From Kiritimatiellia bacterium (GTDB lineage Bacteria; Verrucomicrobiota; Kiritimatiellia; UBA8416; JABMPJ01), in assembly GCA_029939545.1 (NCBI GenBank), contig JAOZSS010000060.1, positions 1 to 12,217 of the forward strand: a DNA stretch of 12,217 nucleotides, in the 5' to 3' direction. A program made the position numbers and the translations under genes. Under the pieces are notes generated by a model. It saw only the letters and a program-made list of their open reading frames with translations, did no database searches and was not told where the DNA came from. Shown here piece by piece: positions 6,072-12,217 of this stretch. Each line of letters starts with the position of its first letter. The first letter of the stretch is position 1.

Positions 6072-7703
6072 TTGCCAGACGAATACGACACGTCCATCCC
6101 CGCGCCCAGCGCCCCCAGCCAGCGCGTGGCGTTCGATACGGTGAGCCGATATCTCTCGATGTCTATCACCATGGTGGTCGGCTTCCTGCTACTACCTTTT
6201 CTGCTACGCCACATTGGCAAGCCCGCCTACGGCCTGCAGGCACTCGCCTACCAGACTCTGGAGTTTGTCACGATCCTCGCCTTCGCTGTCGGGATGTCGC
6301 ATGACCGGATTGCGGCGGGCTACCACGCGCAAGGCGAATATGACCGCATGAATGCGGTCCTGTCGGCTGGGCTGATCCTCTCAATCCTCGTGGCGCTTAC
6401 CATCGTCGCAGCGACAGTGCTGCTTGCCATCTTTGCACACGTGCTATTCGATCTACCGTCACACCTGATACTCTCCGCCAGGTGGGTACTGATCATATTT
6501 GGCGCCGGGGCGGCGCTTCACATCATCAGCTCTGTCTATGCCTCACCCATCTACATAACGCAGCGCCTCTATCTCAAGTCCATCGCCAACATGGTTGGCG
6601 TGCTGGTTCCGGCAGCGATTATCATCCCCCTGTTCGTTTACTGGCGGGCCTCAATTGTCGTATGGGTGGGCATCTCTGTGGCAATACGATTCCTCGCTCT
6701 CTGGACTATAGTGATCCCATTTGGGCACCGCGGGATCTCTGAGATCAAAATACGGCTCTTTGCTCCCGGAGCGCGTCGCGAGATGAAGGAACTCGTCCAA
6801 TTCGGCAGTCTGACAGTATTTGGGTCACTGGGGGCGTTGCTCTACTACGCGACCGACTCCATCATGATCTCGAATCTGAATGAGCTGGGGATCCAGCAGG
6901 TTGTGAACTACAACGTGGCCCAGCGTTGGTTTCCGCAAATCAGCATGTTCGCATCGGCGTTCGTTTTGATCATGGGTCCCGCGATGATTGCGAAGGTGGC
7001 CGTTGATCAACTCGGCACGTTACGCGCCATGGTTGTGCGCGCAACGCGTTACTGTTTCATCATCCTGGCTTGCCCCTGCCTGCTCCTCTTTATCCAGGCA
7101 GAAGACTTTCTGCGCCTGTGGCTGAAGTCGGCATTCGTCATGGAAAGCGTACCCGTAATGCGAACCATTATGTGTGCCCTGCTGATGAGCGGTGCCGGGA
7201 TCGTGTCCAAGGAGGCGCTTTACGCAAATCGCAAGATTCGAGGGGCCGTATTCGCGACACTCTTCGGCGGTGGTCTCAATATCGTGCTCAGCATCACGCT
7301 CGTGAAGGTGGCGGGCATGGGATTGCTGGGTATTGCCACGGGAAGCCTGATCTCGCTGTTTCTGCTGGAGGTAATCTGCCTACCTTATCTTCTGTGCAAG
7401 CACATCTCGTTGGGGGGCGGCGTTCTTGTACGGGGGGCGATGCGTGCGCTGCTAGGCGCTATTCCGCTGGTGGTCGTCTGCCTGCTTCTTCGCCAGATTT
7501 GGACACCGACGAACCTGCTCCAGATTGTGGTGCAGTTCTTCGTCTGTGGCCTGGTCTACTTGCCAAGCATCTGGTTTGTCTCTCTAACACAGGCCGACCG
7601 CCGAGACCTGAAAGCCATGCTGACCACAGCGAGAGCCACGTGGCGCAAGCAGCATGCCCATGCGGTAGACCAGGCAACTACTGGAGGATCAGAGGAGGGA
7701 TAG
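6072..7703 (+). CDS. Wzx-type polysaccharide flippase (MOP superfamily)
   Basis: The protein (543 residues from TTG 6072) is a multi-pass inner-membrane protein expected to flip an undecaprenyl-linked sugar unit to the periplasm. After about 20 polar residues the first helix begins in a segment typical of the family (FDTVSRYLSMSITMVVGFLL, then LRHIGKPAYGLQALAYQ). A dozen or more hydrophobic stretches follow, for example LILSILVALTIVAATVLLAI, FVLIMGPAMIA, YCFIILACPCLLLF and LLGIATGSLISLFLLEVICL. A basic cytoplasmic loop (GARREMKELVQFGSL) precedes the second half, as in other Wzx proteins. The charged C-terminus has about 40 hydrophilic residues. No ATG lies upstream of helix 1, so a non-ATG start is needed. 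The gene ends one base before the WcaF-like gene, so the two are surely co-transcribed. The transported glycan cannot be told from sequence, and Wzx proteins diverge too fast for a subtype call. Confidence 0.88.
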   Translation: MPDEYDTSIPAPSAPSQRVAFDTVSRYLSMSITMVVGFLLLPFLLRHIGKPAYGLQALAYQTLEFVTILAFAVGMSHDRIAAGYHAQGEYDRMNAVLSAGLILSILVALTIVAATVLLAIFAHVLFDLPSHLILSARWVLIIFGAGAALHIISSVYASPIYITQRLYLKSIANMVGVLVPAAIIIPLFVYWRASIVVWVGISVAIRFLALWTIVIPFGHRGISEIKIRLFAPGARREMKELVQFGSLTVFGSLGALLYYATDSIMISNLNELGIQQVVNYNVAQRWFPQISMFASAFVLIMGPAMIAKVAVDQLGTLRAMVVRATRYCFIILACPCLLLFIQAEDFLRLWLKSAFVMESVPVMRTIMCALLMSGAGIVSKEALYANRKIRGAVFATLFGGGLNIVLSITLVKVAGMGLLGIATGSLISLFLLEVICLPYLLCKHISLGGGVLVRGAMRALLGAIPLVVVCLLLRQIWTPTNLLQIVVQFFVCGLVYLPSIWFVSLTQADRRDLKAMLTTARATWRKQHAHAVDQATTGGSEEG

Positions 7704-7704
7704 T

Positions 7705-8274
7705 ATGAGCGAAGCGAACAGTTCACCACCGGTTCAGCGCGAGCGTTGGCCTTACTCTCCAACAATATACCTGCGGCGTGCCGCCTGGCGACTGGTGTGG
7801 TTCACATTGTGGCGCGTAGCGCACTGGCGAATACCGGGTTTGCGTTCGTCAATCCTGCGTCTCTTTGGTGCACGCGTCGGTCGGGACACCGCGTTGCGTG
7901 CATCCACGTGGATTGAGATGCCGTGGCAGCTCACACTGGGTGAGCGGTGTCTCATTGGTGATGATGTGAAACTCTACAACTTGGGCGCCATCACGATCGG
8001 GAACGATACCGTCATCTCGCAGGGCACCCACCTATGCGCCGGCACCCACGACTACACAGATCCTGCCTTCCCCTTGAAGCGCGCCCCCATTCATGTGGGT
8101 GCACAGGTTTGGATTGCCGCCGATGCCTTTGTGGGACCGGGAATTGAGATCGGCGATGGTGCCGTCGTCGGGGCACGCGCCGTCGTGACCCGCCGGGTAG
8201 AGCCGTGGTGTGTGGTCGGAGGCAACCCGGCACGCCCAATCAAGCAGCGAGAGATGGGGCACGATACACGATAG
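7705..8274 (+). CDS. WcaF-like colanic-acid-type O-acetyltransferase (hexapeptide repeat)
   Basis: This 189-residue protein looks like a left-handed beta-helix acyltransferase of the WcaF group, which transfers acetyl from acetyl-CoA to a sugar of an exopolysaccharide unit in the cytoplasm. The N-terminal part (20-55) is the typical YLRRAAWRLVWFTLWR plus LRLFGARVG segment. Hexapeptide turns run from about 58 to 175, for example LTLGERCLIGDDVKLYNLGA and IGDGAVVGARAVV. ISQGTHLCAGTHDYTDPAFP (104-123) is the hallmark stretch, with H115 as the likely catalytic histidine, and GGNPARPIK (172-180) closes the fold. The ATG is preceded by GAGGAGGGA at good spacing inside the end of the flippase gene, one base from its stop. 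Its stop lies in a hairpin shared with the converging glycosyltransferase gene. Full length and intact. Which sugar is acetylated is unknown, and maltose or serine acetyltransferase relatives fit less well. Confidence 0.92.
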   Translation: MSEANSSPPVQRERWPYSPTIYLRRAAWRLVWFTLWRVAHWRIPGLRSSILRLFGARVGRDTALRASTWIEMPWQLTLGERCLIGDDVKLYNLGAITIGNDTVISQGTHLCAGTHDYTDPAFPLKRAPIHVGAQVWIAADAFVGPGIEIGDGAVVGARAVVTRRVEPWCVVGGNPARPIKQREMGHDTR

Positions 8275-8288
8275 CGAGAGCGCTATCG
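8269..8288. terminator. Perfect 8-bp stem-loop containing both convergent stop codons
   Basis: CGATAGCG, loop AGAG, CGCTATCG is a perfect inverted repeat. The left arm holds the TAG of the acetyltransferase gene (8272-8274) and the right arm the complement of the TAG of the glycosyltransferase gene (8285-8283). Neither side is followed by a T-run, so it is not a standard intrinsic terminator. It could still be a bidirectional transcription barrier or a 3' end stabiliser. Confidence 0.5.
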
Positions 8289-9488
8289 CATCCCGACGAG
8301 ACGAACGAACAATCGGTCGATGGCACTGGGTTTGGGCACCGGTCGCTCAAGGGCGCATGTCGCTGCCAGGACCAGGCTATCCGCGAAGCGCCTCGGCGAG
8401 AATGCGCTCACAACGTCCTGTGACGCCTGCCCCATCCGGGCCGCCCGATCAGAATCGTCGCTCAGAAACTTCATCGCATCCGCGATCCCGGCTTCATCCA
8501 GAGAGTCCGGCGCCCTTCCATTTCTACCCTCCACCACAAGCTCCGGCACACAACCGCACTGTTTCGATACCAGCAGCGGCAGCCCTGCCGATGCCGCCTC
8601 GTTGACGACAAGTCCCCACTGTTCAGTCGTGCTTACGAGTACAAACGCAGAGGCCAGTCCGTAATAGACGGGCAGCTCGTCATACTGCACGAAGCCCGGG
8701 AAGTGCACCCAGGGACGCAGGCCGAGTCGGTCGGTCATGGACTCCAGTTCGCCGCGGAGCGGACCGTCGCCGCATAACACAAGATCCCAGGCACTTGAAC
8801 CAGCCGCTTCCCGGTAGCGCGCGTAGGCTGTCAGCAATCGTGCCAAGTTCTTCTTGGGCACAAAACGACTCGAAACCAGGAAATACCGTTGTGGCAGATT
8901 GTAGCGATCACGCCGTTCAGCATCCTGCTCCCGCGCATGATCCGCACCGGCGCGGAAGTAGTCATTATCGACCACGTCATAGCCAGGGAAGATACGATCG
9001 CGTTCCATTCCCAGCTCGGCCATGTAGTCCACGTGACGCTGGCCACCCACCACGCCCGCACTGCAACAACGCACTACGCTGCTCTTGACGTACTCTCTCC
9101 ACCGGTTCCGCACAAAATCCGCACGGGTGCTGGCGCTCATCATGACGGTAGGCACCCCCCGACGAAGCGCCCACCTGAGTGCCGCGAGTGCTTCAGGGCA
9201 ACTCCAGCCCGGCAGGGCCACCACATCCGGCGAGACCTGAGACAGCGCCGTTCTTACAGCCCTTCGCACCTCGGCGCGTGGGATATCCTCATGAACGGTA
9301 TTTTCGAACAGGGTCACTTTCCGGAAATGGTCGCCGCCTGCCACGGCGTCCCAGGCATAAACGTGACTCGTCGGGGCGACCTCGATACCAACCAACTCAT
9401 TGCCATCTGCGGCCAAACGCTGCCCCGCCGCTTCGAGACGGGCCAAGTGGTAGGGACCAAACCGAATAAAGAGAATCGCTACACGCAT
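8283..9488 (-). CDS. GT4-type glycosyltransferase (GT-B fold)
   Basis: This cytosolic or membrane-associated glycosyltransferase of 401 residues probably adds a nucleotide-activated sugar to the growing lipid-linked oligosaccharide. The N-terminal Rossmann domain (1-195) starts with RVAILFIRFGPYH, where GPYH resembles the acceptor-side glycine loop. The C-terminal donor domain has FLVSSRFVPKKNL (203-215), with the arginine and lysine expected to bind the sugar-nucleotide phosphates. LVLCGDGPLRGELE (236-249) follows, and the retaining-enzyme EX7E motif is in TEQWGLVVNEA (E289 and E297). A basic C-terminal tail (about 382-401) may aid membrane contact. ATG 9488 is preceded by AGGA at about seven bases. 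It is on the strand opposite to its functional neighbours, converging on the acetyltransferase gene with eight bases between stops, and divergent from the second glycosyltransferase. Donor and acceptor are unknown. Confidence 0.9.
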   Translation of the reverse strand: MRVAILFIRFGPYHLARLEAAGQRLAADGNELVGIEVAPTSHVYAWDAVAGGDHFRKVTLFENTVHEDIPRAEVRRAVRTALSQVSPDVVALPGWSCPEALAALRWALRRGVPTVMMSASTRADFVRNRWREYVKSSVVRCCSAGVVGGQRHVDYMAELGMERDRIFPGYDVVDNDYFRAGADHAREQDAERRDRYNLPQRYFLVSSRFVPKKNLARLLTAYARYREAAGSSAWDLVLCGDGPLRGELESMTDRLGLRPWVHFPGFVQYDELPVYYGLASAFVLVSTTEQWGLVVNEAASAGLPLLVSKQCGCVPELVVEGRNGRAPDSLDEAGIADAMKFLSDDSDRAARMGQASQDVVSAFSPRRFADSLVLAATCALERPVPKPSAIDRLFVRLVGMR

Positions 9489-9539
9489 GGACGCATCCTA
9501 GTCACTGATACCACACCGAGGCAAGATCTGCGTTCGACG

Positions 9540-9563
9540 ACTCGATGTTGTCACTCGATGTTG
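9540..9563. repeat. Tandem 11-base direct repeat in the divergent promoter region
   Basis: ACTCGATGTTG occurs at 9540-9550 and again at 9553-9563, two bases apart (13-base period). It sits in the 100-base gap between two divergent glycosyltransferase genes and touches a possible -35 element, so it could be a regulator binding site. Confidence 0.55.
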
Positions 9564-9588
9564 GCGTTCAGATTCATTCTGGTATAGG
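9561..9588 (+). promoter_or_regulatory. Weak candidate promoter of the plus-strand glycosyltransferase
   Basis: TTGGCG (9561-9566) and TATAGG (9583-9588) are 16 bases apart, four of six matches each to the sigma70 consensus. A start near 9595 would fall after the ATG at 9589 and imply use of the ATG at 9601 with almost no leader. Confidence 0.2.
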
Positions 9589-10776
9589 ATGGCGCCGCTT
9601 ATGCACTGTGCAGTTCTAACATCGTCCATATCGCGCTTGGCGGGAGGTCTCTTTGTCTCCACACGCAAGCTGTCGATGCACCTTCTGGCACGCGGCATTG
9701 AGATCGACGTGCTGGGTGTACGCGACACATACAGCAACGAAGACCTCAGCGTCTGGCAAGACATCGGCATGCACCTCTTCGATGCACACGGGCCGCACGC
9801 TTTCGCCTATGCACCCGGCTACGCGGCAAAGCTGGATGCACTGGCGCCGGACCTCGTGCATTGCCACGGGCTATGGCAATATCCCTCGGTGGTCTGTGCC
9901 CGATGGGCCGAGCGCCATAGACGCCCCTACCTGGTGTCACCACGAGGCATGCTGGATTCCTGGGCACTCGCCAACTCGCGGCTGAAGAAGCAGATCGCCG
10001 CCGTCTGCTTTCAGCGTCGCCATCTGCAACACGCCGCATGCCTCCATGCCCTCTGCGAATCCGAAGCGGCATCCATGAGGGCCTATGGCCTCACAAACCC
10101 GATCTGCGTGGTGCCGAACGGAATCGACATGCCAGATACCGAAACCGAGCATCCCGCGCCGTGGCCGACGAAGATAGTGGAAGGGCGACACGTCATTCTC
10201 TTCCTGGGCCGCCTGCACCCGAAAAAAGGGCTAGCCAACCTCCTGGAGGGCTGGGGAGTACTGCTTCGTGATCACCCTGGCATGCGCCATACCTGGTGCC
10301 TGGTCATCGGGGGATGGGACCAGGGGGGCCACCGGGCCGAGCTGGAACGGCGGGCCGCCAAGCTGGGCATATCCGACAGCGTTTGGTTTGCCGGCCCGCT
10401 CCATGGGACCGAGAAAGCAGGAGCATTTCAGCACGCTGCTGCCTTCATACTTCCCTCCTTCAGTGAGGGCCTGCCCATGGCCATACTGGAAGCCTGGTCG
10501 TATGGTTTGCCGGTGGGTGCAACACCGGAATGCAACCTGCCCGAAGGACCCGCCGCAGGGGCTGCGGTCGCAATGAGCGCAGATGCGGTTGGTGCTCGAA
10601 CCTGCCTTGAGAGTATGACCAGCATGTCATCAGATGAGCGCATCGCCATGGGAGAGAAGGGCCGATGCCTGGTCCGTGAGCAGTTCACATGGGAGGTGGT
10701 CTCCACACAGATGCTCGCCGTGTATGAGTGGTTGTGCAACGGGGCATCGCGTCCGGACTGCGTTCATCTACCATAG
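9589..10776 (+). CDS. GT4-type glycosyltransferase of a WcaF-linked polysaccharide locus
   Basis: This 395-residue GT-B fold protein probably extends the same surface oligosaccharide. The N-terminal acceptor domain (1-190) shows the glycine loop LAGGLFVSTRKLS (17-29), VHCHGLWQYPS (90-100) and SPRGMLDSWAL (117-127); the HGLW and PRGML pair is common in glycosyltransferases encoded beside wcaF-like genes. The donor domain has VVPNGID (174-180), LFLGRLHPKKGL (204-215) with the phosphate-binding arginine and lysines, and the EX7E motif in SEGLPMAILEA (E293 and E301). The C-terminal helix pair ends with FTWEVVSTQMLAVYEWL. The start is uncertain: ATG 9589 has its only AGG directly abutting it, while ATG 9601 (MHCAVLTSS) also fits the fold's first strand and has AGGA about 12 bases away. 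It is divergent from the other glycosyltransferase and followed by glmS 127 bases downstream. Sugar specificity is not readable from these motifs. Confidence 0.9.
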   Translation: MAPLMHCAVLTSSISRLAGGLFVSTRKLSMHLLARGIEIDVLGVRDTYSNEDLSVWQDIGMHLFDAHGPHAFAYAPGYAAKLDALAPDLVHCHGLWQYPSVVCARWAERHRRPYLVSPRGMLDSWALANSRLKKQIAAVCFQRRHLQHAACLHALCESEAASMRAYGLTNPICVVPNGIDMPDTETEHPAPWPTKIVEGRHVILFLGRLHPKKGLANLLEGWGVLLRDHPGMRHTWCLVIGGWDQGGHRAELERRAAKLGISDSVWFAGPLHGTEKAGAFQHAAAFILPSFSEGLPMAILEAWSYGLPVGATPECNLPEGPAAGAAVAMSADAVGARTCLESMTSMSSDERIAMGEKGRCLVREQFTWEVVSTQMLAVYEWLCNGASRPDCVHLP

Positions 10777-10818
10777 ACTGTCCTGATGAGACAATCTACC
10801 CAAAGCGGAGGAGCAGGG

Positions 10819-10938
10819 ATGCCTGCCCAGACCCAGTACACCGAAGCATACTTGCCTGAAAAGCTAGGTGGCGCTACTCTCTACAGAAAACAGGAGAGGC
10901 ACTATGTGCGGAATTGTGGGCTATACAGGGAAAGCTGA
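10819..10938 (+). CDS. Possible 39-residue leader ORF overlapping glmS
   Basis: An ATG at 10819 has GGAGGAG about six bases upstream and opens a 39-codon frame ending in TGA at 10936-10938, 35 bases inside glmS in a different frame. The ATG lies in the loop region of a short GCAGG/CCTGC stem (10813-10826). The product is polar, rich in Tyr, Arg and Glu, with no recognisable domain, signal peptide or membrane segment. Ribosomes reading it would pass over the glmS ribosome-binding site, so it could influence GlmS synthesis. It may equally be a chance frame; the strong ribosome-binding site is the main support. Confidence 0.3.
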   Translation: MPAQTQYTEAYLPEKLGGATLYRKQERHYVRNCGLYRES

Positions 10939-12217
10939 TGTGGGAGGCATTCTGGTCTCCGGTCTCAGACGCCTGGAGTACAGGGGATATGACTCGGCCG
11001 GGATCGCACTCTATGCCGATGGTGATGACGCCCTGACCGTCGTCAAAACATCAGGCAAGGTTGCCGATCTGGCCGCCAGTATGCAGGCCGAACTGCCGGA
11101 CTCTAAGTCATTCACCTCCATGGGCATAGGCCATACCCGCTGGGCCACGCACGGTGAACCCACCCAGGCCAATGCCCACCCGCACTGGAGCGAGAACAGG
11201 GAAATCGCGGTGGTTCATAACGGGATCATCGAGAACTACGCCGAACTGAAGGCACATCTTGTTGAGAGCGGATGCACCTTCAATAGCGAGACCGACTCGG
11301 AAGTCATCGCCCACCTGATTCAGCAATGCTACCAGGGCGACCTGCGCGCCGCCGTTACGGCCGCCATCAAGAAGCTGACCGGCACCTACGGAATTGCCGT
11401 CATATCAACCAGGCACCCGGGCATGGTCGTTGCCGCACGCAGCGGCAGCCCGATCGTGGTGGGCCTGCACGACGACGAAACCATCATCGCTTCCGATGTC
11501 AGCGCCATCGTCAGCCGGACCAAGCAGGTCGTCTTCTTGAACGATGGCGACATCGTCACCGCCACCAGGGGTGATATAGAAATCTCATCCATGTCGAGCG
11601 CATCCGTCACGCGCGAATCTACGCTGATAGACTGGGACGTCGATGAAATCGAGAAAGGTGGTTACGACCATTTCATGCTCAAAGAGATCCATGAGCAGCC
11701 CAGCGCAATCGCCACCGGCCTGCGTGGACGCCTGAACGAGGCCGAGGGCACGGTTTGCCTCGGTGGGTTGCGCATGACGCCGCTGGATATGGCACGCATT
11801 CCGCGCATGATCCTGGCCGCCTGTGGCACCTCTTATTACGCTGGTATGGTCGGCAAGTACTACTTCGAAGACTTTGCCGGCATCCCGGCCGATATTCAGC
11901 AGGCCGCCGAGTTCCGCTACCGTAACCCGATCATTGAACCGAACGCCTGCATGGTCGCCATCAGTCAGTCAGGCGAAACGGCCGATACGCTGGCGGCTGT
12001 CCGCGAGGCACTCATGAAGGGCGCGATCGTCCTCGGGATCTGCAACGTGGTGGGCTCAACCATCGCACGCGAAACCGGTCGCGGCGTCTACCTGCATGCC
12101 GGTCCGGAAATCGGCGTTGCGTCCACCAAGGCATTCTCATCTCAGGTGACGGTCCTGGCCGAAATGGCCATCATGTTCGGGCGGACGCGTCGGCTATCCG
12201 CCAGCGCGGGGCGTGAG
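10904..12217 (+). CDS. glmS: Glutamine--fructose-6-phosphate aminotransferase GlmS (3' end missing)
   Basis: GlmS makes glucosamine-6-phosphate from fructose-6-phosphate and glutamine, the first step toward UDP-GlcNAc. The frame is open to the window end, giving 438 of about 610 residues. The N-terminal glutaminase domain (2-225) starts MCGIVGYTG, with Cys2 as the nucleophile, which fixes the start. LRRLEYRGYDSAGIA (21-35), HTRWATHG (77-84), VVHNGIIENY (103-112) and ETDSEV (129-134) are family blocks. The linker has GGYDHFMLKEIHEQP (252-266). The first isomerase (SIS) domain begins near 285, with AACGTSYYA (305-313), SQSGETADT (354-362) and GVASTKAFSSQ (404-414); the second SIS domain is cut off. 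AGGAG lies seven bases upstream of the ATG. I see no sequence resembling the glmS ribozyme in the 127-base leader. A weak promoter-like pair (TTGCCT 10852, TACTCT 10875, 17 apart) lies close to the start. The gene follows a glycan locus that would draw on its product. Confidence 0.96.
   Translation, partial: MCGIVGYTGKADVGGILVSGLRRLEYRGYDSAGIALYADGDDALTVVKTSGKVADLAASMQAELPDSKSFTSMGIGHTRWATHGEPTQANAHPHWSENREIAVVHNGIIENYAELKAHLVESGCTFNSETDSEVIAHLIQQCYQGDLRAAVTAAIKKLTGTYGIAVISTRHPGMVVAARSGSPIVVGLHDDETIIASDVSAIVSRTKQVVFLNDGDIVTATRGDIEISSMSSASVTRESTLIDWDVDEIEKGGYDHFMLKEIHEQPSAIATGLRGRLNEAEGTVCLGGLRMTPLDMARIPRMILAACGTSYYAGMVGKYYFEDFAGIPADIQQAAEFRYRNPIIEPNACMVAISQSGETADTLAAVREALMKGAIVLGICNVVGSTIARETGRGVYLHAGPEIGVASTKAFSSQVTVLAEMAIMFGRTRRLSASAGRE

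Noticed and set aside
5969..6220. N-terminal extension of the HAD protein to a TTG at 6220
   Set aside because: The extra 84 residues lack HAD features and are antisense to the conserved first helix of the flippase.
7070..7708. A 212-codon plus-strand frame inside the flippase gene
   Set aside because: It overlaps the membrane protein in another frame and has a low-complexity, Gly/Arg-rich product; a shadow.
8889..9587. A 232-codon plus-strand frame opposite the minus-strand glycosyltransferase
   Set aside because: It is antisense to a gene with GT4 motifs, and its composition (many His, Arg, Thr) is that of a shadow frame.
10777..10903. glmS ribozyme or hammerhead-like element (CTGATGA at 10783) in the glmS leader
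   Set aside because: The glmS ribozyme core is not found, and the CTGATGA is not followed by a paired stem and GAAA in hammerhead spacing. A weak imperfect stem (10776-10796) there has no T-run.

Overview
The window is a GC-rich (roughly 60% by eye), densely packed bacterial segment with ten genes. Two are cut by the window edges (thiI on the left, glmS on the right), and no intergenic gap exceeds about 130 bases. I see no tRNA or rRNA genes, CRISPR array, transposase or phage gene. Bacterial ThiI, RlmN and GlmS, Shine-Dalgarno sites and a Wzx/WcaF-type surface-glycan cluster point to a Gram-negative bacterium. The mix of genes would fit a PVC-group lineage such as Kiritimatiellota or Verrucomicrobiota, but that assignment is a low-confidence guess.

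Region 1 (1-5968) has the 3' part of thiI on the plus strand. It converges, with a 14-base overlap, on a compact minus-strand run of four genes. In transcription order these are a HAD-family phosphatase-like protein, rlmN (overlapping the HAD gene by GTGA), a flavin-dependent nitronate-monooxygenase-like protein (47-base gap), and a B12-binding radical SAM protein of the RiPP-maturation C-methyltransferase type (42-base gap). The spacing suggests one transcript. Two of its members are radical SAM methyltransferases. The last is an orphan: no precursor peptide gene is visible near it.

Region 2 (6072-10776) is a surface-polysaccharide locus. It encodes a Wzx-type flippase with a likely TTG start, then one base later a WcaF-like hexapeptide acetyltransferase. 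A GT4-type glycosyltransferase converges from the minus strand, and a second GT4-type glycosyltransferase is divergent from the first. A perfect 8-bp stem at 8269-8288 contains the stop codons of both converging genes. The divergent promoter region carries a tandem 11-base repeat. The likely joint role is assembly, acetylation and export of a lipid-linked oligosaccharide. No polymerase, priming transferase or ligase lies in the window.

Region 3 (10777-12217) is the start of glmS, the entry enzyme for UDP-GlcNAc and therefore for cell-wall and surface-glycan precursors. Its leader contains a 39-codon open frame with a strong ribosome-binding site that runs into the glmS coding sequence in another frame. 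This is a possible control element.

The items most worth a second look are the orphan B12-radical SAM and flavoprotein pair and the glmS leader ORF. I found no clear evidence of a wholly new system.
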